Shown: positions 43,301 through 55,482 of the stretch, piece after piece
Numbering within the stretch: position 1 is the first letter of the stretch
How the letters are laid out: each line of letters begins with the position of its first letter
DNA from: Cercozoa sp. M6MM
Lineage: Eukaryota; Endomyxa: Ascetosporea
DNA: 60,331 bases
Strand: one strand, 5' to 3'
NCBI GenBank assembly: GCA_040357565.1
Contig: JBDODJ010000068.1
Made by a program: the position numbers and the translations under genes
The notes under the pieces: generated by a model
The model's input: only the letters and a program-made list of their open reading frames with translations
Databases searched by the model: none
What the model was told of the DNA's origin: nothing

Positions 43301-45190
43301 GGAACTGACAAAAACCAAAGAAAATGCACAAACGCACCTGTGGAATCACTGAGTGCAACAGCAAACAGTCGCTTCGACTTGGCAGCGTCCACCGCGAAAG
43401 CCGAACTTTAAACGCAAGAAGAAACTTGCTGCTACAGCTCTCGAAGGTCCACAAAACAGCGGAAAAGTACGATGACAGACGGAACGAGTGCAATCGATCT
43501 TGCAATGCGAAAAACGTGTGGATTTCGCCGCTTCGATCGCCCAAAACTCTGCACCCAAAAGGTAACCACAGAAACACTAGCATTCAAGCAAGTCGAGCAA
43601 AAGAGCAGATACGCGAAATCCCAGGCACTCAGCATCGACGGTGTCGCCGGATTATCGCCTGCTCAGTTTCACGTTCAGTTTGACAAATAACGTCCGCGCG
43701 AACGCAGAAAATACAGAAAAAAGAAAACTGAGACAAACCCAAATCGACATGTCGTACGACACGTCCGTGCTGTGTCACAACGACGCTGCCTGTCCACATG
43801 GACCAATGTCCATACAGACAGTCCAGTCGGACCAAAGATGTCCAAACGTACCGTCGGCACGCGCAGTGATGATGTAGTTCTCGCCGTGTTCGACGACAGC
43901 GCACGCGTGCACGGTGCCGTTCATGTGCGCCGACATGCCGCGCAGGTCAGCGATCACTTCCGCGCGGACGAGTCCGCCGTCATCCGCGCGTAACTCCCAC
44001 TCGGTCAAACGACCGTCTCGAGCGGCCGAGATAAAGCGCTTTTCTTTCTGGGAGGAGGTAAGGTAGTAAAGTGGGGGGGGGGGGGTTAAAGTTACCACAG
44101 GCACAACGGCAGTGACTGAAGCGTAATGGTGCCGCATGATCTGCGTTTCTTGCTTCCTGTGCCAAAGATAGATTTAAGCTCCCAAACTGAGACTAGTCAG
44201 CAACTGCTTCTACCCAGTGAGATCAAGCACAGCCACGTGCGCATCTCGCAAGCCCACACATCTACAAGGTCAACCGGGAAAATACAAAGGGAAAATATTT
44301 AAAAAAAAGACGAAAAAGGAAATACAGAAAGTTCCGAACAATGCAAGCACTCAACGGATGCCCTGGCAACTAGAAAAACAACAGCACAAACTACAATAAA
44401 CAACAAGCAAAAAACAAAACAACAAACCAAAAATAAAAGCAATTTAAAAAAAAAACAACAAGAAAATACAACAAACGTACCTCGAACGACAAAAGCGAAA
44501 TTGGCGCGATTTCCACTTCAATCAGGCTCTCGTCGAACGCGAAAAACGCGATGCGTTTTTCAAACTAAACACAACAACAGACTTAAAAAACAACACAAAA
44601 ACAACACAAAAACAAAAACCAACAACAAAAACAAACAAAAAAAAAAAAACAAGCAAACAAACAAGCCACAACAAAAAACAAAAAACAACAAAAAAAAAGA
44701 ACAATCAACAACAAACAACAACAACAAAAACAACAGCAACAAAAAACAAAAATAAACAACAAAACCCACCGAAAGCGCGCAAACACAGACGTGTCCTGGC
44801 AGAAGTGACGGCACGTGTCGCGCAGCTTCGTCGGACAGGACGATCAATCGGTGTATGCCGCCTTGTTTGCTGCATAGTGTGGGGTAGCGAAGAAGTGGGG
44901 GGGGGGGGGTAAATCAAGGGGAACTCACAAGATCGGCCAGAGCTGGAGTCGTTCGAAGGTCGACTGACACCAGACGGAAACGTTGCCATTGGCGTCGCCA
45001 CTGCGCAGTCCGCCCAGAGATGATTTTGAACACAACAAACGGACTTACTGTACCACAAAAACACGTCCTCGGTCGCAGTCACCGTCAATACTGAGGGGAG
45101 AACAAACACGACAGCTTCGCACAACAAGAATCACGCGCGATCATTCTTACCTTGATCGACCTGAAGCACATGCTGTATTTCGTCCATCAT
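40388..45190 (-). CDS. DUG2: DUG2-like protein: WD40 repeats plus M20 metallopeptidase
   Basis: In yeast, Dug2 with Dug3 starts cytosolic glutathione degradation. From ATG 45190 (MMDEIQHVLQVDQ), WD40 pieces follow: VLTVTATEDVFLWY, SGDANGNVSVWCQ, ISAARDGRLTEWELRADDGG, HACAVVEHGENYIITARADG. The M20A domain then reads MLRKSVAVPS, LRNQLESLGAQTRIS, KVVFYGHYDVQPAK, NGFLYGRGTSDNKG, DVQLVMVIEGEEENDSK, VCNSYWLDDTRPAIN, CGMRGVLKLDLAVHGPS, RDFHSGLHGGAY, GDVLVPHFYDDVLDEARLL, SVRLVPNQ, WKIEPDVIREGGSLPV, ASDRAHL joined to DNERIRLRNLLKGVRV, TAA at 40388. Zinc-site His, Asp, Glu-Glu and C-terminal His are present; the CNDP-type ISDNYW aspartate is Asn here (CNSYW). About 20 introns. The domain joint (43.0-43.5 kb) is the least certain part, so two adjacent genes cannot be fully excluded. 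Confidence 0.75.
44390..44762. repeat. AACAACAAAAA-rich intron sequence
   Basis: Two introns of the DUG2-like gene are nearly wholly A/C on plus (T/G on the sense strand), irregular CAACAAAAA units. No coding content. Confidence 0.85.
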
Positions 45191-45571
45191 GGTGCTAAAT
45201 GTGTTCAAGGGAGTGCGTGCTCAAATCTTCACCGACTGGACTGCGCGATAAGCTAGTAGAACGCTGAATTGCACAGAAAGCTCCACCGTGATCAGTTCCG
45301 TCCCCAAAAATAAAACCCTTGCAGGTCGCCACTTTGGCTGCAGCAAGCAGCGTACGTGTGTGCTAGCAGTGCGGATGAATGAGCTGGAAGTGTCCAGAGT
45401 GTACTTACGCCAACGATCCATCCGATGATCAGTGCTGGGCGTGCGAAAGCGCGCGACCCAAGCGGCGCCGCCAGCGGAACAAGCAGGTCTCGGTCGCACG
45501 AGTGACGACCTCAGCTGGTTTGGTCATTTCGTCGGTGTACCGTAGCTTTTAGTTCTCCAAATGTGCAGTCG

Positions 45572-48500
45572 AAGTGATCGTTCTTGACTCGGACTCGGAA
45601 GACGAGAAACACACGAAAAACGCGTCAAAGAAACAAGTCACGAAAAAACAAATGAGACCACAGAGAAACGCACAAGTTGCACCGCCGCCGAAACGACGGA
45701 AATCACGACATACTGTCGAGCCAGACACTGACTGGAGGTTGGAGGTTTTGGGATCGCAAGCGACGTTTTCGCCCTCTGAGTGAGCTCGGCTTTGTTTGCT
45801 TTTTGCTTTTGCTTTCGCTGGGGTTGCTTTGCTTTCGCTGGGGTTGCTTTAGCCGAGAATTTTGCAGAACAAAGCCGACAGAAGAAGCTTCGGGTCTGTG
45901 GAGTCATTCTTTCGCTCCAAAGAACGCGAGCGAGCTTTGCATCAACAAAAAGTAACTCTTCGCTCCTTCAGTTTTGTTGGTGATCGCTGCATGCGTTTCT
46001 CGTTTTGTAGGAGAATACAAGAAACCAAACAGTGGTTACAAAGTGCACTGAAAGGTCACCAACGATTGTTGTTTCTAACGGGACCCACTGGCTGCGGCAA
46101 GAGCACGCTGGTGACCGTGCTGGCTCGTGATCTCGGATGCAATGTCAGCACCGTCGAGTATGGTCGCACACCGGCTGGAGCAGCGGATTCATCAGTTTCG
46201 CACATGTGGCACTTTGAACAAGTGTGTTTACTTTAGTTTTTAATGTTTGCCTTAAACTTTGCGTTTCAGGCTTTGTTGCGAAGCGTGGCGTCCTGGAAAT
46301 CGGTAACTTTCACAAAATTGAAAACGAACTGGTTAATCCAGCACCCTTAAATTCCGCACTAATCGGCAGATTTATGTGGTGGAACTGTTTCCGCCACTCC
46401 AGATAGCTGAAATTCGCTCACGGTACTTGCTTAGTGCTGCGGCAGTTTGCAATTTCGTATTTTTGTTTCGGGCAGATTTCACATTTTGCTGCATCGTTTG
46501 CTGCGCTATCGAGGCGCTCCGGTGGTCTTCACCATTTGTACGGTACGACTGGATCTGTTCTGTTTATTTCGACTGTCTGAGGCTGTGTTGGACTCAGTGC
46601 AAGTCGGATTTGGCACTTTGGCGCGATGTTGACGAGTCAGTTCGAGTGAGTTTTGTTCTTCTTGACATATCTAGCTGTTTTGTTCCACATTACCTACCCC
46701 ATGTAGCTCAACTCAACCGTGCACACGATAGAGTTGCCTGCAGTATCGTTTCTTTAATTGATCGGAAGAAAGAAACGCAGTGTTAATGTTGTTTTCAGTT
46801 GAGTGACACGGCAGTTCGAAAGACACTAACGCAGATGGCATCGACTGTGACGATTCCGTTGGCGTCGAAATCCACGATAGAACAAGTTTCGCAGGCTTCG
46901 CAGTTCATGCGGTCAGCTTTCATCGTTGGTCAATTTCTTGGAATTAAAAGCTGTGAACATACGCAGACAAGGCGGGCCGACTCGGCGCCGGCAGTTGCGA
47001 AAACCGTCAGCTTTGGCGACGGTTGAATGCGCTGTGCACTGTGTGTTTTCCTTATTTTCCCTTGACCCCTTTTTTGGCATTTACTTTGTTTGTTCTGACC
47101 TTATTCGTTCACTGTGCAGGTGCGAAAGGCGACATGCGCGCAGCTTTCAACGCTCTGCAGTTCGGCGTGGACGCTTGCGCAAATTCCGATGAACATCTCA
47201 CGCTGTTTCGCACGGTATGCCTTGTGGGGGAAGGAGTACAGGGGTACAGAGAGTAAATGGTGTGCGTAGGTGGGTCGCGTGCTGCACCGCAAGCAGGACG
47301 CGCTCCAGAGTGCTCTGGACAGCACCACCATGTCGCATGCTCGGTACTTTTGTTTCCTTTGATAAACAGTCCAGATGGACTCAGTGGGGTCCATGTAAAC
47401 GCGCAGGCTGATGGACTGGCTATTTGAAAACTGGCCGTCCTATGTCGATCCGGGCGAAGGTTCTACTTTCCTCACTTTACCTTGTGCTTTCTTACCCCCC
47501 ATTCCAGACGACAAGCAAGGCTTCGAGTTCGAAGACGACGACGACGAGAGCGCACTGCGCATGGACGCTGCCATGACAGGTACATTTTGTCCAAGAGTGT
47601 AAATGGGATATAACTGGGTATGTGACTGACAGGAACTTCACAGTACGCGCAGCTGCTGTCACAATGCGACTTTCTTCTCAGCGTACTTCTCACACCTCTA
47701 TCACCATTTATCCCCCCCCCCCTCCCGCCACCTCCCCACTCCCGCTCAGAATGGCGGTGGGCTGGGCTCCTGGCACGCATCGACTCTGGACTTGTCCGAT
47801 GCAGTTCGAGCCGGAGCCACAATGGTACTGTCCACAAAAACTGTGCCGTCCTAGCTAAGGGAGCGATGTAGTTGGCTGGCGAGTCGCTGGTGTCCTGGAG
47901 CACGCGACGCGAAATCTGCGAAGCTGCCGCCGTCACTGCTGCACGCGGCTTTCAGGTGATTTTTTCTTCTCCTTCGCGTGACAGACTGCGAGCAGTTTTA
48001 GAAATACGAAAATGTAGGTGCTGACACCCGCGCGGAAGGCGAGTGCTTTCACTCAGTTACGACGGCCACGCGATCGAACCGTGTGTGAAGCCGTCGCTGG
48101 CCGGCTTGCGACGTTCCACAAACACGTTTGTTCACTTTCGATTCTCCTCGAAGTTTGTTTCTGATACACCATGATGAAAGCAGAGAGTTGAAACACCGTA
48201 CGAGGTGCAACAGGTGCTCGAGCAGCGTTTGCTTGACTCCAGAGGTGCATTTTCCATCATTTCCTGACCGCGCGGACAAAATGATAGAATTTTTACTGGA
48301 ATCCTTTTTGATACTTGCAGTGAGCAAAAGCAAGCAAGAACTGGCGCTGTTGGTGGCGAAATGCACCTTCTTTCGCAATCGTATTTCTCCCAACTTAGTT
48401 CAGTATTTTCCCTGACTCAGGTGTTTGATTTGACTCTGTTTTAGGCGAGTGGAGAAACGCGACTGCGCTTGAGCAGTCCGTCGCTGCTGCATGTCGGCAC

Positions 48501-48638
48501 CGAGTGCCTCACCTCTCAGTGGCGCGGGGTGCTGACAGAGGAGACACCGCTAGCGACGGCAACGAGAGCGATAGTGACGAGAGACAGCGCCGAGAGCAGT
48601 GCCGTTTGGCGGACTCGCTTCCGGTCGACGAAGACTAG
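45572..48638 (+). CDS. RAD17: RAD17 checkpoint clamp loader
   Basis: Rad17 replaces RFC1 in the clamp loader that puts the 9-1-1 ring on damaged DNA. The N-terminal exon VIVLDSDSEDEKH (from about 45572, start ATG not resolved) carries a basic nuclear-type stretch PPPKRRKSR. Then GLWSHSFAPKNASELCINKK spliced to RIQETKQWLQSALKGHQ, as in LWxxKYxP..LAVHKKKI, and Walker A GPTGCGKSTLVTVLARDLG (46083-46135). Later: KGDMRAAFNALQFGVDAC, LFRTVGRVLHRKQ, ARLMDWLFENWPSYVD, and an acidic DDDDESALRMD. The best C-terminal frame ends GNESDSDERQRREQCRLADS then LPVDED, TAG at 48636. The middle (46.2-47.0 kb) was only partly assembled. Divergent from DUG2. Confidence 0.85.
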
Positions 48639-48779
48639 ATTCAGTTAAACCACCAGTAGGAGGTACTAAGTCCAGTTTTAAACGAAACGAAACACGGGCA
48701 CCCGGACCGGGATCAAGCGAAGTGGTCACAAGTCGCTTGTGCAAACCCACATAGCTTTAGCACTGTTCTCGGCATCACA

Positions 48780-49987
48780 ATGTCAGATACACCACGGGAC
48801 AGTGTTTTGGAAGGCGTGAGATCGGCCTGGCGCAACTCGGAGCGCGTCGTTTACAAGTGCGCTCGATGCATCATTTGTTGTTTTTTAATGTTCCGGCTGT
48901 TTGACGATTTTGAACAGGGACTTGCCGCGCTTGAGCCGCCGAATTCAGGTTGTAGTCGATGGGGAAACGAAGCTTGTTTGTGGTGGTAGTGCCCCCCTAC
49001 AACAAAGTTGTCGCTTCCTTGATTGTTTGTTGGATGCAACCTCAGGTGATGTCCCTGAGGGCATCAATGCCTACAGTGTGCCAGATGAAGTGTTTGAGGA
49101 GAGTGTGGTGAGTTCCTATGTCTTCAACCCTTGAGCGTTGGCTTAATATCCGTGTGCTTTGAAAGGGTGACAACTGGGCTGGTGTTTGCAACTGCTTAAG
49201 AGAGATCGCGCTCTGTGTGGGGCATTGCGAGGAGGAAGCACTCGCATTGCAGTGCCATCCTTTTTAATTCAGTCTTGGTGGGCAGTCACTGTCTTTTTTG
49301 TGCTAAAGAGAAGCGGCCGAAGCACACCGACCAGCTGAAAACGGCGATATGCAGATGGCGCTGCAAGCACTGTTCCAAGAGCCGCTTGGTAAAAAAACGA
49401 AACTTTGACTCTAAGACACGGGGTAAAGTTCGTGTTTTGATGCCTTAGCATGCTTGGAGGGCGGAATGCAGTCGCGCATCGGCAGCGTGCTGCGCGCCAT
49501 GCCACAAACCATCATTTTCCCGGCGATGGGTGCTTTGACGCAGTCGATGCTGCAGGGTGCTCTCATGAAGGACGTGCGCACACCCTTTGGCTGGCAGATC
49601 ATCGTTGACAAGTATGCTTCAGTGCTACTTCCCTTTTTCGTATATACGCTTTGTCTGGCAGACAGAGCGATTGGCACGGCGACACCAGCAGTGCCATCTC
49701 GGTGACACACCGCAGGTGGATGCAAAGCTTGGACTCAGCACTCGCACTGACGCACCATAGCATCCAGTGGGAACTCAAGATCACGCTCGACTCGACCCTG
49801 AGCGAGATCAAAGCCGCCATTCTTCGCGTGTTGCGCTACAAGACGCACCCCGATGCACCAGTATTGAACAGACTTTGAATCTCCGCACCGGACTTAGTGG
49901 ACTGAGTTAAGTGCACCCTTGTTGCAGGCCGAGGTTGTCGATCGGTTGCGACAAATCACTGCTGGCGGGTCGCTCATTATTCACTAG
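48780..49987 (+). CDS. unknown helical protein
   Basis: Not recognised. About 330 residues over seven exons in good phase: MSDTPRDSVLEGVRSAWRNS, then RIQVVVDGETKLVCGG, PEGINAYSVPDEVFEESV, GDNWAGVCNCLREIALCVGH, EAAEAHRPAENGDMQMALQA, GSVLRAMPQTIIFPAMGALT, VRTPFGWQIIVD, ISVTHRRWMQSLDSALALTH, STLSEIKAAILRVLRYKTHP, and RLRQITAGGSLIIH then TAG. Mostly helical and cytosolic by composition, no signal peptide or membrane span. Codon use resembles its neighbours. The next gene on the same strand starts close by and could conceivably be a continuation, but the stop here is clean. Confidence 0.65.
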
Positions 49988-52096
49988 GCCGCCGACGGGG
50001 CTTTCAGTGTTGCTTGTGCGACGACAGGTGCATGTACATTCATGTACTGTCGACTTGTACGCCGCGTTGTATCATCGCCGAAATCGAATTTTGCCGTGCT
50101 GTCTGTCCCACAGGGTACACAAGAGTCCGGTCACTGGCTACAGAATGTCTGGCTTTTTTTGCAAAAATTCCTGTCTTGACGCCATCAACCCGCTTTGTTA
50201 GTGCACGATTGGCCTGACTATCTCTTATCTGGTTCGTTTCCACAATGAGTTTCCATGATTTTTGGGGGTTTCTCCCCTATCAGTCGGTTTTTTGAAACGC
50301 TCGTGTTTCTGGGCCAGCTTGCAAAGCAGCCTGTCTTGTGTGCACTGATTGGGAATCCACGAGCGTTGTGAACGCATCTTGAGCTCACACACTGCATTTT
50401 TTGGCGAAAGCTCCAAGTTTGCTGGGAAAAGCGCCTTTTGGGTTCGCGGATTGTAGGAGTCCGACCCCCGGCTCTTTGATGGTGAATCTTGTAGAGGAAT
50501 ACGAAGTTATTGTCGTCTCTCCGCAAACGCCTGAACGACGCTGTCACACGATGCCCCTCCAAGTTGACGTCAGAACAGTCAGCGATGACGGGTTCATCGT
50601 TGGTAACTTTCGTTTGCGCTTCTCAAAAAAAGACAGTTATTGTGTGATAGAACTGAAGCGCGAAGCTGGTGGATCTCGTCCACCGCTCACCTATGGTGTA
50701 TTTGACGAAAAGGAGCGGCGCTCGCTCCAAAAGGAGCCTTTCGTTCAATTCAACACGCTTGCTGAGGTGCTTCTTTTTTTTTTTGCTTTGATCTGTCAGT
50801 GCGTGACACGAACTTTCAACAGGCAGAACTTTGGCGCGGAATCAGCGCGTGTGACGTTGCACAAGTCGAGTCTGCTCTCGGCGAGCTTTGTTCGGTAGAT
50901 TGCTTTGCGAGATTTTGCAATTCGGGTTGAATGGCGAGTGCTGTCTGTGTTCCCAAAGAATGACAAATTCGACATCAATGCGCAAATGGGAATCGGTGAG
51001 CTGATTTCTTGCTGTTTTTTGTTGTGCCTGTGAGTGTAATCTTTGTGTAGGCATGCTGCGATTCGCCAGTCCGCTGTTCCACGCGGTGTGCGTGTGCGAG
51101 GATGACGACTTCTCCATCATCAAGTGTGTTCTGTTGAAAACTATAGTTACGAAAGCATTGGGAGAGAGTTTTGATTTCAGGGTGCTTGAGAGGAGTGGTG
51201 CTCGTTGGGTAAACGCTCGCGATCAGGTAGGCTCTGTACTGGAACAAGTCTCTGTTGATCTGATGTTCGGTGTAGACTCCGCTGGAAAACTGCGTCGAAA
51301 TGAACAAGCCCAAGTTCTTGTACTGCACCTGTGTTTTCTAGTACATGCACTTTATCAGTGCAAGTGTGCAGGCAAGCAGCTTTGTGTGCCTTGTTGGAAC
51401 ACTGTGAGGATTACGACAGCTACCACGAGTTTACGCACGTGCGCATCGTCAAAAAGAGCAGCGGAACCAGCAAAGAAACCCTTTCCGACTCCGCCTCGCG
51501 AATTCTCACACGGTATCGCTTGTCCTTTCCTCTGCCGTTGTTTTCGTATACCAAACACGTATCAACAGAATTGCGGACGAAGCGACGAAACCGTCTGCCG
51601 AGTTTGTTTTCGATCTCTTGGTACCTTTTGCAAGTGTTGGGAATATGAAGTTGTATGTGCTTGTTGGCATAGTTGGATGTGGCCGCCGTTGCGCCAACGT
51701 ATGCCGATGAAAACCAGCTGTCGCGCGTTCACGACGCAGGTGCTTTCGTCTTGTGCCCGCGCGTGATACAGCATTGCAATTCGGTGTGTGTGCAGACGAG
51801 AGCTTGAGGGAATTCTTCGCGGCCAAGAGCGGTGTCGATGCCGAAACAGTTCGACTAACTTGTAACTTCGCTGGCTGGTTCTTGCATGCGAAGTCAAACA
51901 TCAATTCTCTATGTAGTGGGCGCCGCTCTCGTGGAATCCGAGCACACGCGTCACATGACGGCCTCGTTGCTGCTCGCTGAACTGGTACCTGTCTCAGTCC
52001 GAGTTTAGGAGTGAACTTCCATGCGCGCGGCTATGGAAATTTTGATGTGTTATCTCGCAGCGTCGAGTCGTCGCCATTCCTGCTAAGGACTCGTAG
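49988..52096 (+). CDS. unknown ARM/HEAT-like protein
   Basis: Not recognised. The 5' end is uncertain: coding begins by about 50117 with GYTRVRSLATECLAFFAKIP, possibly preceded by AADGAFSVACATT from 49988. Then VFFETLVFLGQLAKQPVLCA, LNTKLLSSLRKRLNDAVTRC, AELWRGISACDVAQVESALG, DFAIRVEWRVLSVFPKND, GMLRFASPLFHAVCVCEDDD, ERSGARWVNARDQ, FLQAALCALLEHCEDYDSYH, RIADEATKPSAEFVFDLL, LDVAAVAPTYADENQLSRVH, ESLREFFAAKSGVDAETVRL, ALVESEHTRHMTASLLLAEL, RRVVAIPAKDS and TAG at 52094. Repeating amphipathic helix pairs suggest an alpha-solenoid scaffold. Roughly twelve exons, all joined by consensus donors. No start ATG identified. Confidence 0.6.
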
Positions 52097-53139
52097 CTAG
52101 TCGAGTTTGATTTCACTTTTGTTACAGTATGAACTACTGTATCCGCGTTGACTACATACTAAAATCCCCAAGAGTGGTGTGGAAGATTTTGACGTGTGTT
52201 CGCTGGTATCCAAGCCTACTGAGAGCTCCAGTCCAGGCTGGAACACCTGTGCTTGAGTACGGAAGCCCTGAACAAGCTTTTGCAGCTGAACTCAAAGAAG
52301 GCTCTCTCTTGACCTGATTTCTCCAGCGCAGGAGGCCCTTCTTATCTCTTCTTCCTTCTTCTTTTCTTGACTTCACGCCAACTCAGTTACCACCTGACGG
52401 GTGACAGTGCTTTGCCGCCCAACTGAACCGTTGGGGAAACTAAGAACAGACTTTTCGTGAGATTTTTTTGTACCCTCAATTTACCAAGGCCTGATCCCTA
52501 TCTGAGGGCTGCGGTTAGTTTCGTCTTCGCGCTGAAGTTGCACGACATGAAGCCATAAAATGTGTTTCATGACGTGACACACTGCTAAGTGCACCGGATG
52601 TCAATAACGGGATGTCAATAACGGTGGGCTGTAATTACCAGCGCGGCTAAATCACGGCAGAGGTTTGTTTGTGTGGCTTATCGAGTGACATGAATACCAT
52701 GTGCTTTTATCAAAAAGCCAAAGGAGCACGTGTCCGAAATCAAAACACACTCAACAGAGGAATGTTACAGCCTTTTGGTCGAACGTGCATTTCGTTTCGT
52801 TCAACGAATTCACGCTTTGTTTTTCTCTATGATTATCCAGGAGTTTTTGTCAGCTAAACCGTACAAAAAAAGCGCTCGCACATACAAGCCTACACTTTAA
52901 ACGCTTTGCAATGACTTCGCAATACTAAATGTACAGAAAATTACACAAAGTACCGGATTTTTCTTTATAATTTTGCAGTTTTCCAAGAAACCTCTATCTA
53001 CTGCTGTAGCGCTTTTTACCTCTAAGTTTGGACTGTAGCTTAGCATCTTGGTTCTAAACCTGCAAGCTGTTCTTGTAAAGCTTGCAAACAGTGCCTCACG
53101 GTTTTTTTCTGTCAGAAAAGCGACGATCGATCAGCGATC
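52097..53139. other. 1-kb spacer with one repeat copy
   Basis: Holds the left copy of a direct repeat (52121-52206) and otherwise AT-rich sequence with no supported exon. Frames such as the one from 52669 have no protein-like features. Confidence 0.5.
52121..52206 (+). repeat. direct repeat D, left copy
   Basis: Shares GTTACAG.ATGAACTACTGT, TATCCGCG, CAAGAG.GGTGTG and GAAGATTTTGAC.TGTGTTCGCTG with 55213-55315, same orientation. It begins 25 bp after the stop of the upstream gene. Confidence 0.8.
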
Positions 53140-55049
<1,910 letters not shown>

Positions 55050-55212
55050 ACAGTCTAGACGGTCGAGACGGTCTAGAATGCTTCAACTGGGGTCGAATAC
55101 CTCTAGGACCAGAATAGATCGTTGGGACGAGAATAGGCGTAGGATGGCTTTATAGAGATGGGACTGGTACAGGATGGTTAGGATAGAGATAGGACTGACA
55201 TAGGATGACTAG

Positions 55213-55315
55213 TGTTACAGCATGAACTACTGTGTACGGTATCCGCGCGGAAGCAACCCCACAACTTAAAAAAATTCTCAAGAGAGGTGTGAAAGATTTT
55301 GACTTGTGTTCGCTG
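55213..55315 (+). repeat. direct repeat D, right copy
   Basis: Right-hand partner of 52121-52206, containing the full CCGCGCGG palindrome where the left copy has only CCGCG. Slightly longer owing to small insertions. Confidence 0.8.
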
Positions 55316-55482
55316 ATGTAACTTACTATAAGCACACACCGAAAGACATAGCGCAGCTCAGACAAAAGGAAAGCCCTAGGCGAGATGCAGAAGTTGGTTT
55401 GCATTGTTCGACTGTAAGGTACTGTAGCTTACGTCAAAGTTCTTTACTCTGAAACGGCACTCAGTAACATAGGCAAGTAAGC

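Noticed and set aside
44390-44762. Poly-A-rich tract as a retroposed gene tail
   Set aside because: It is a mixed CAACAAAAA repeat within introns, with no adjacent intronless gene copy or target-site duplication seen.
49950-50010. Joining the 48.8-50.0 kb and 50.0-52.1 kb genes into one
   Set aside because: The first ends in a clean in-frame TAG, and removing it would need an intron of about 19 bp, far shorter than any other here.
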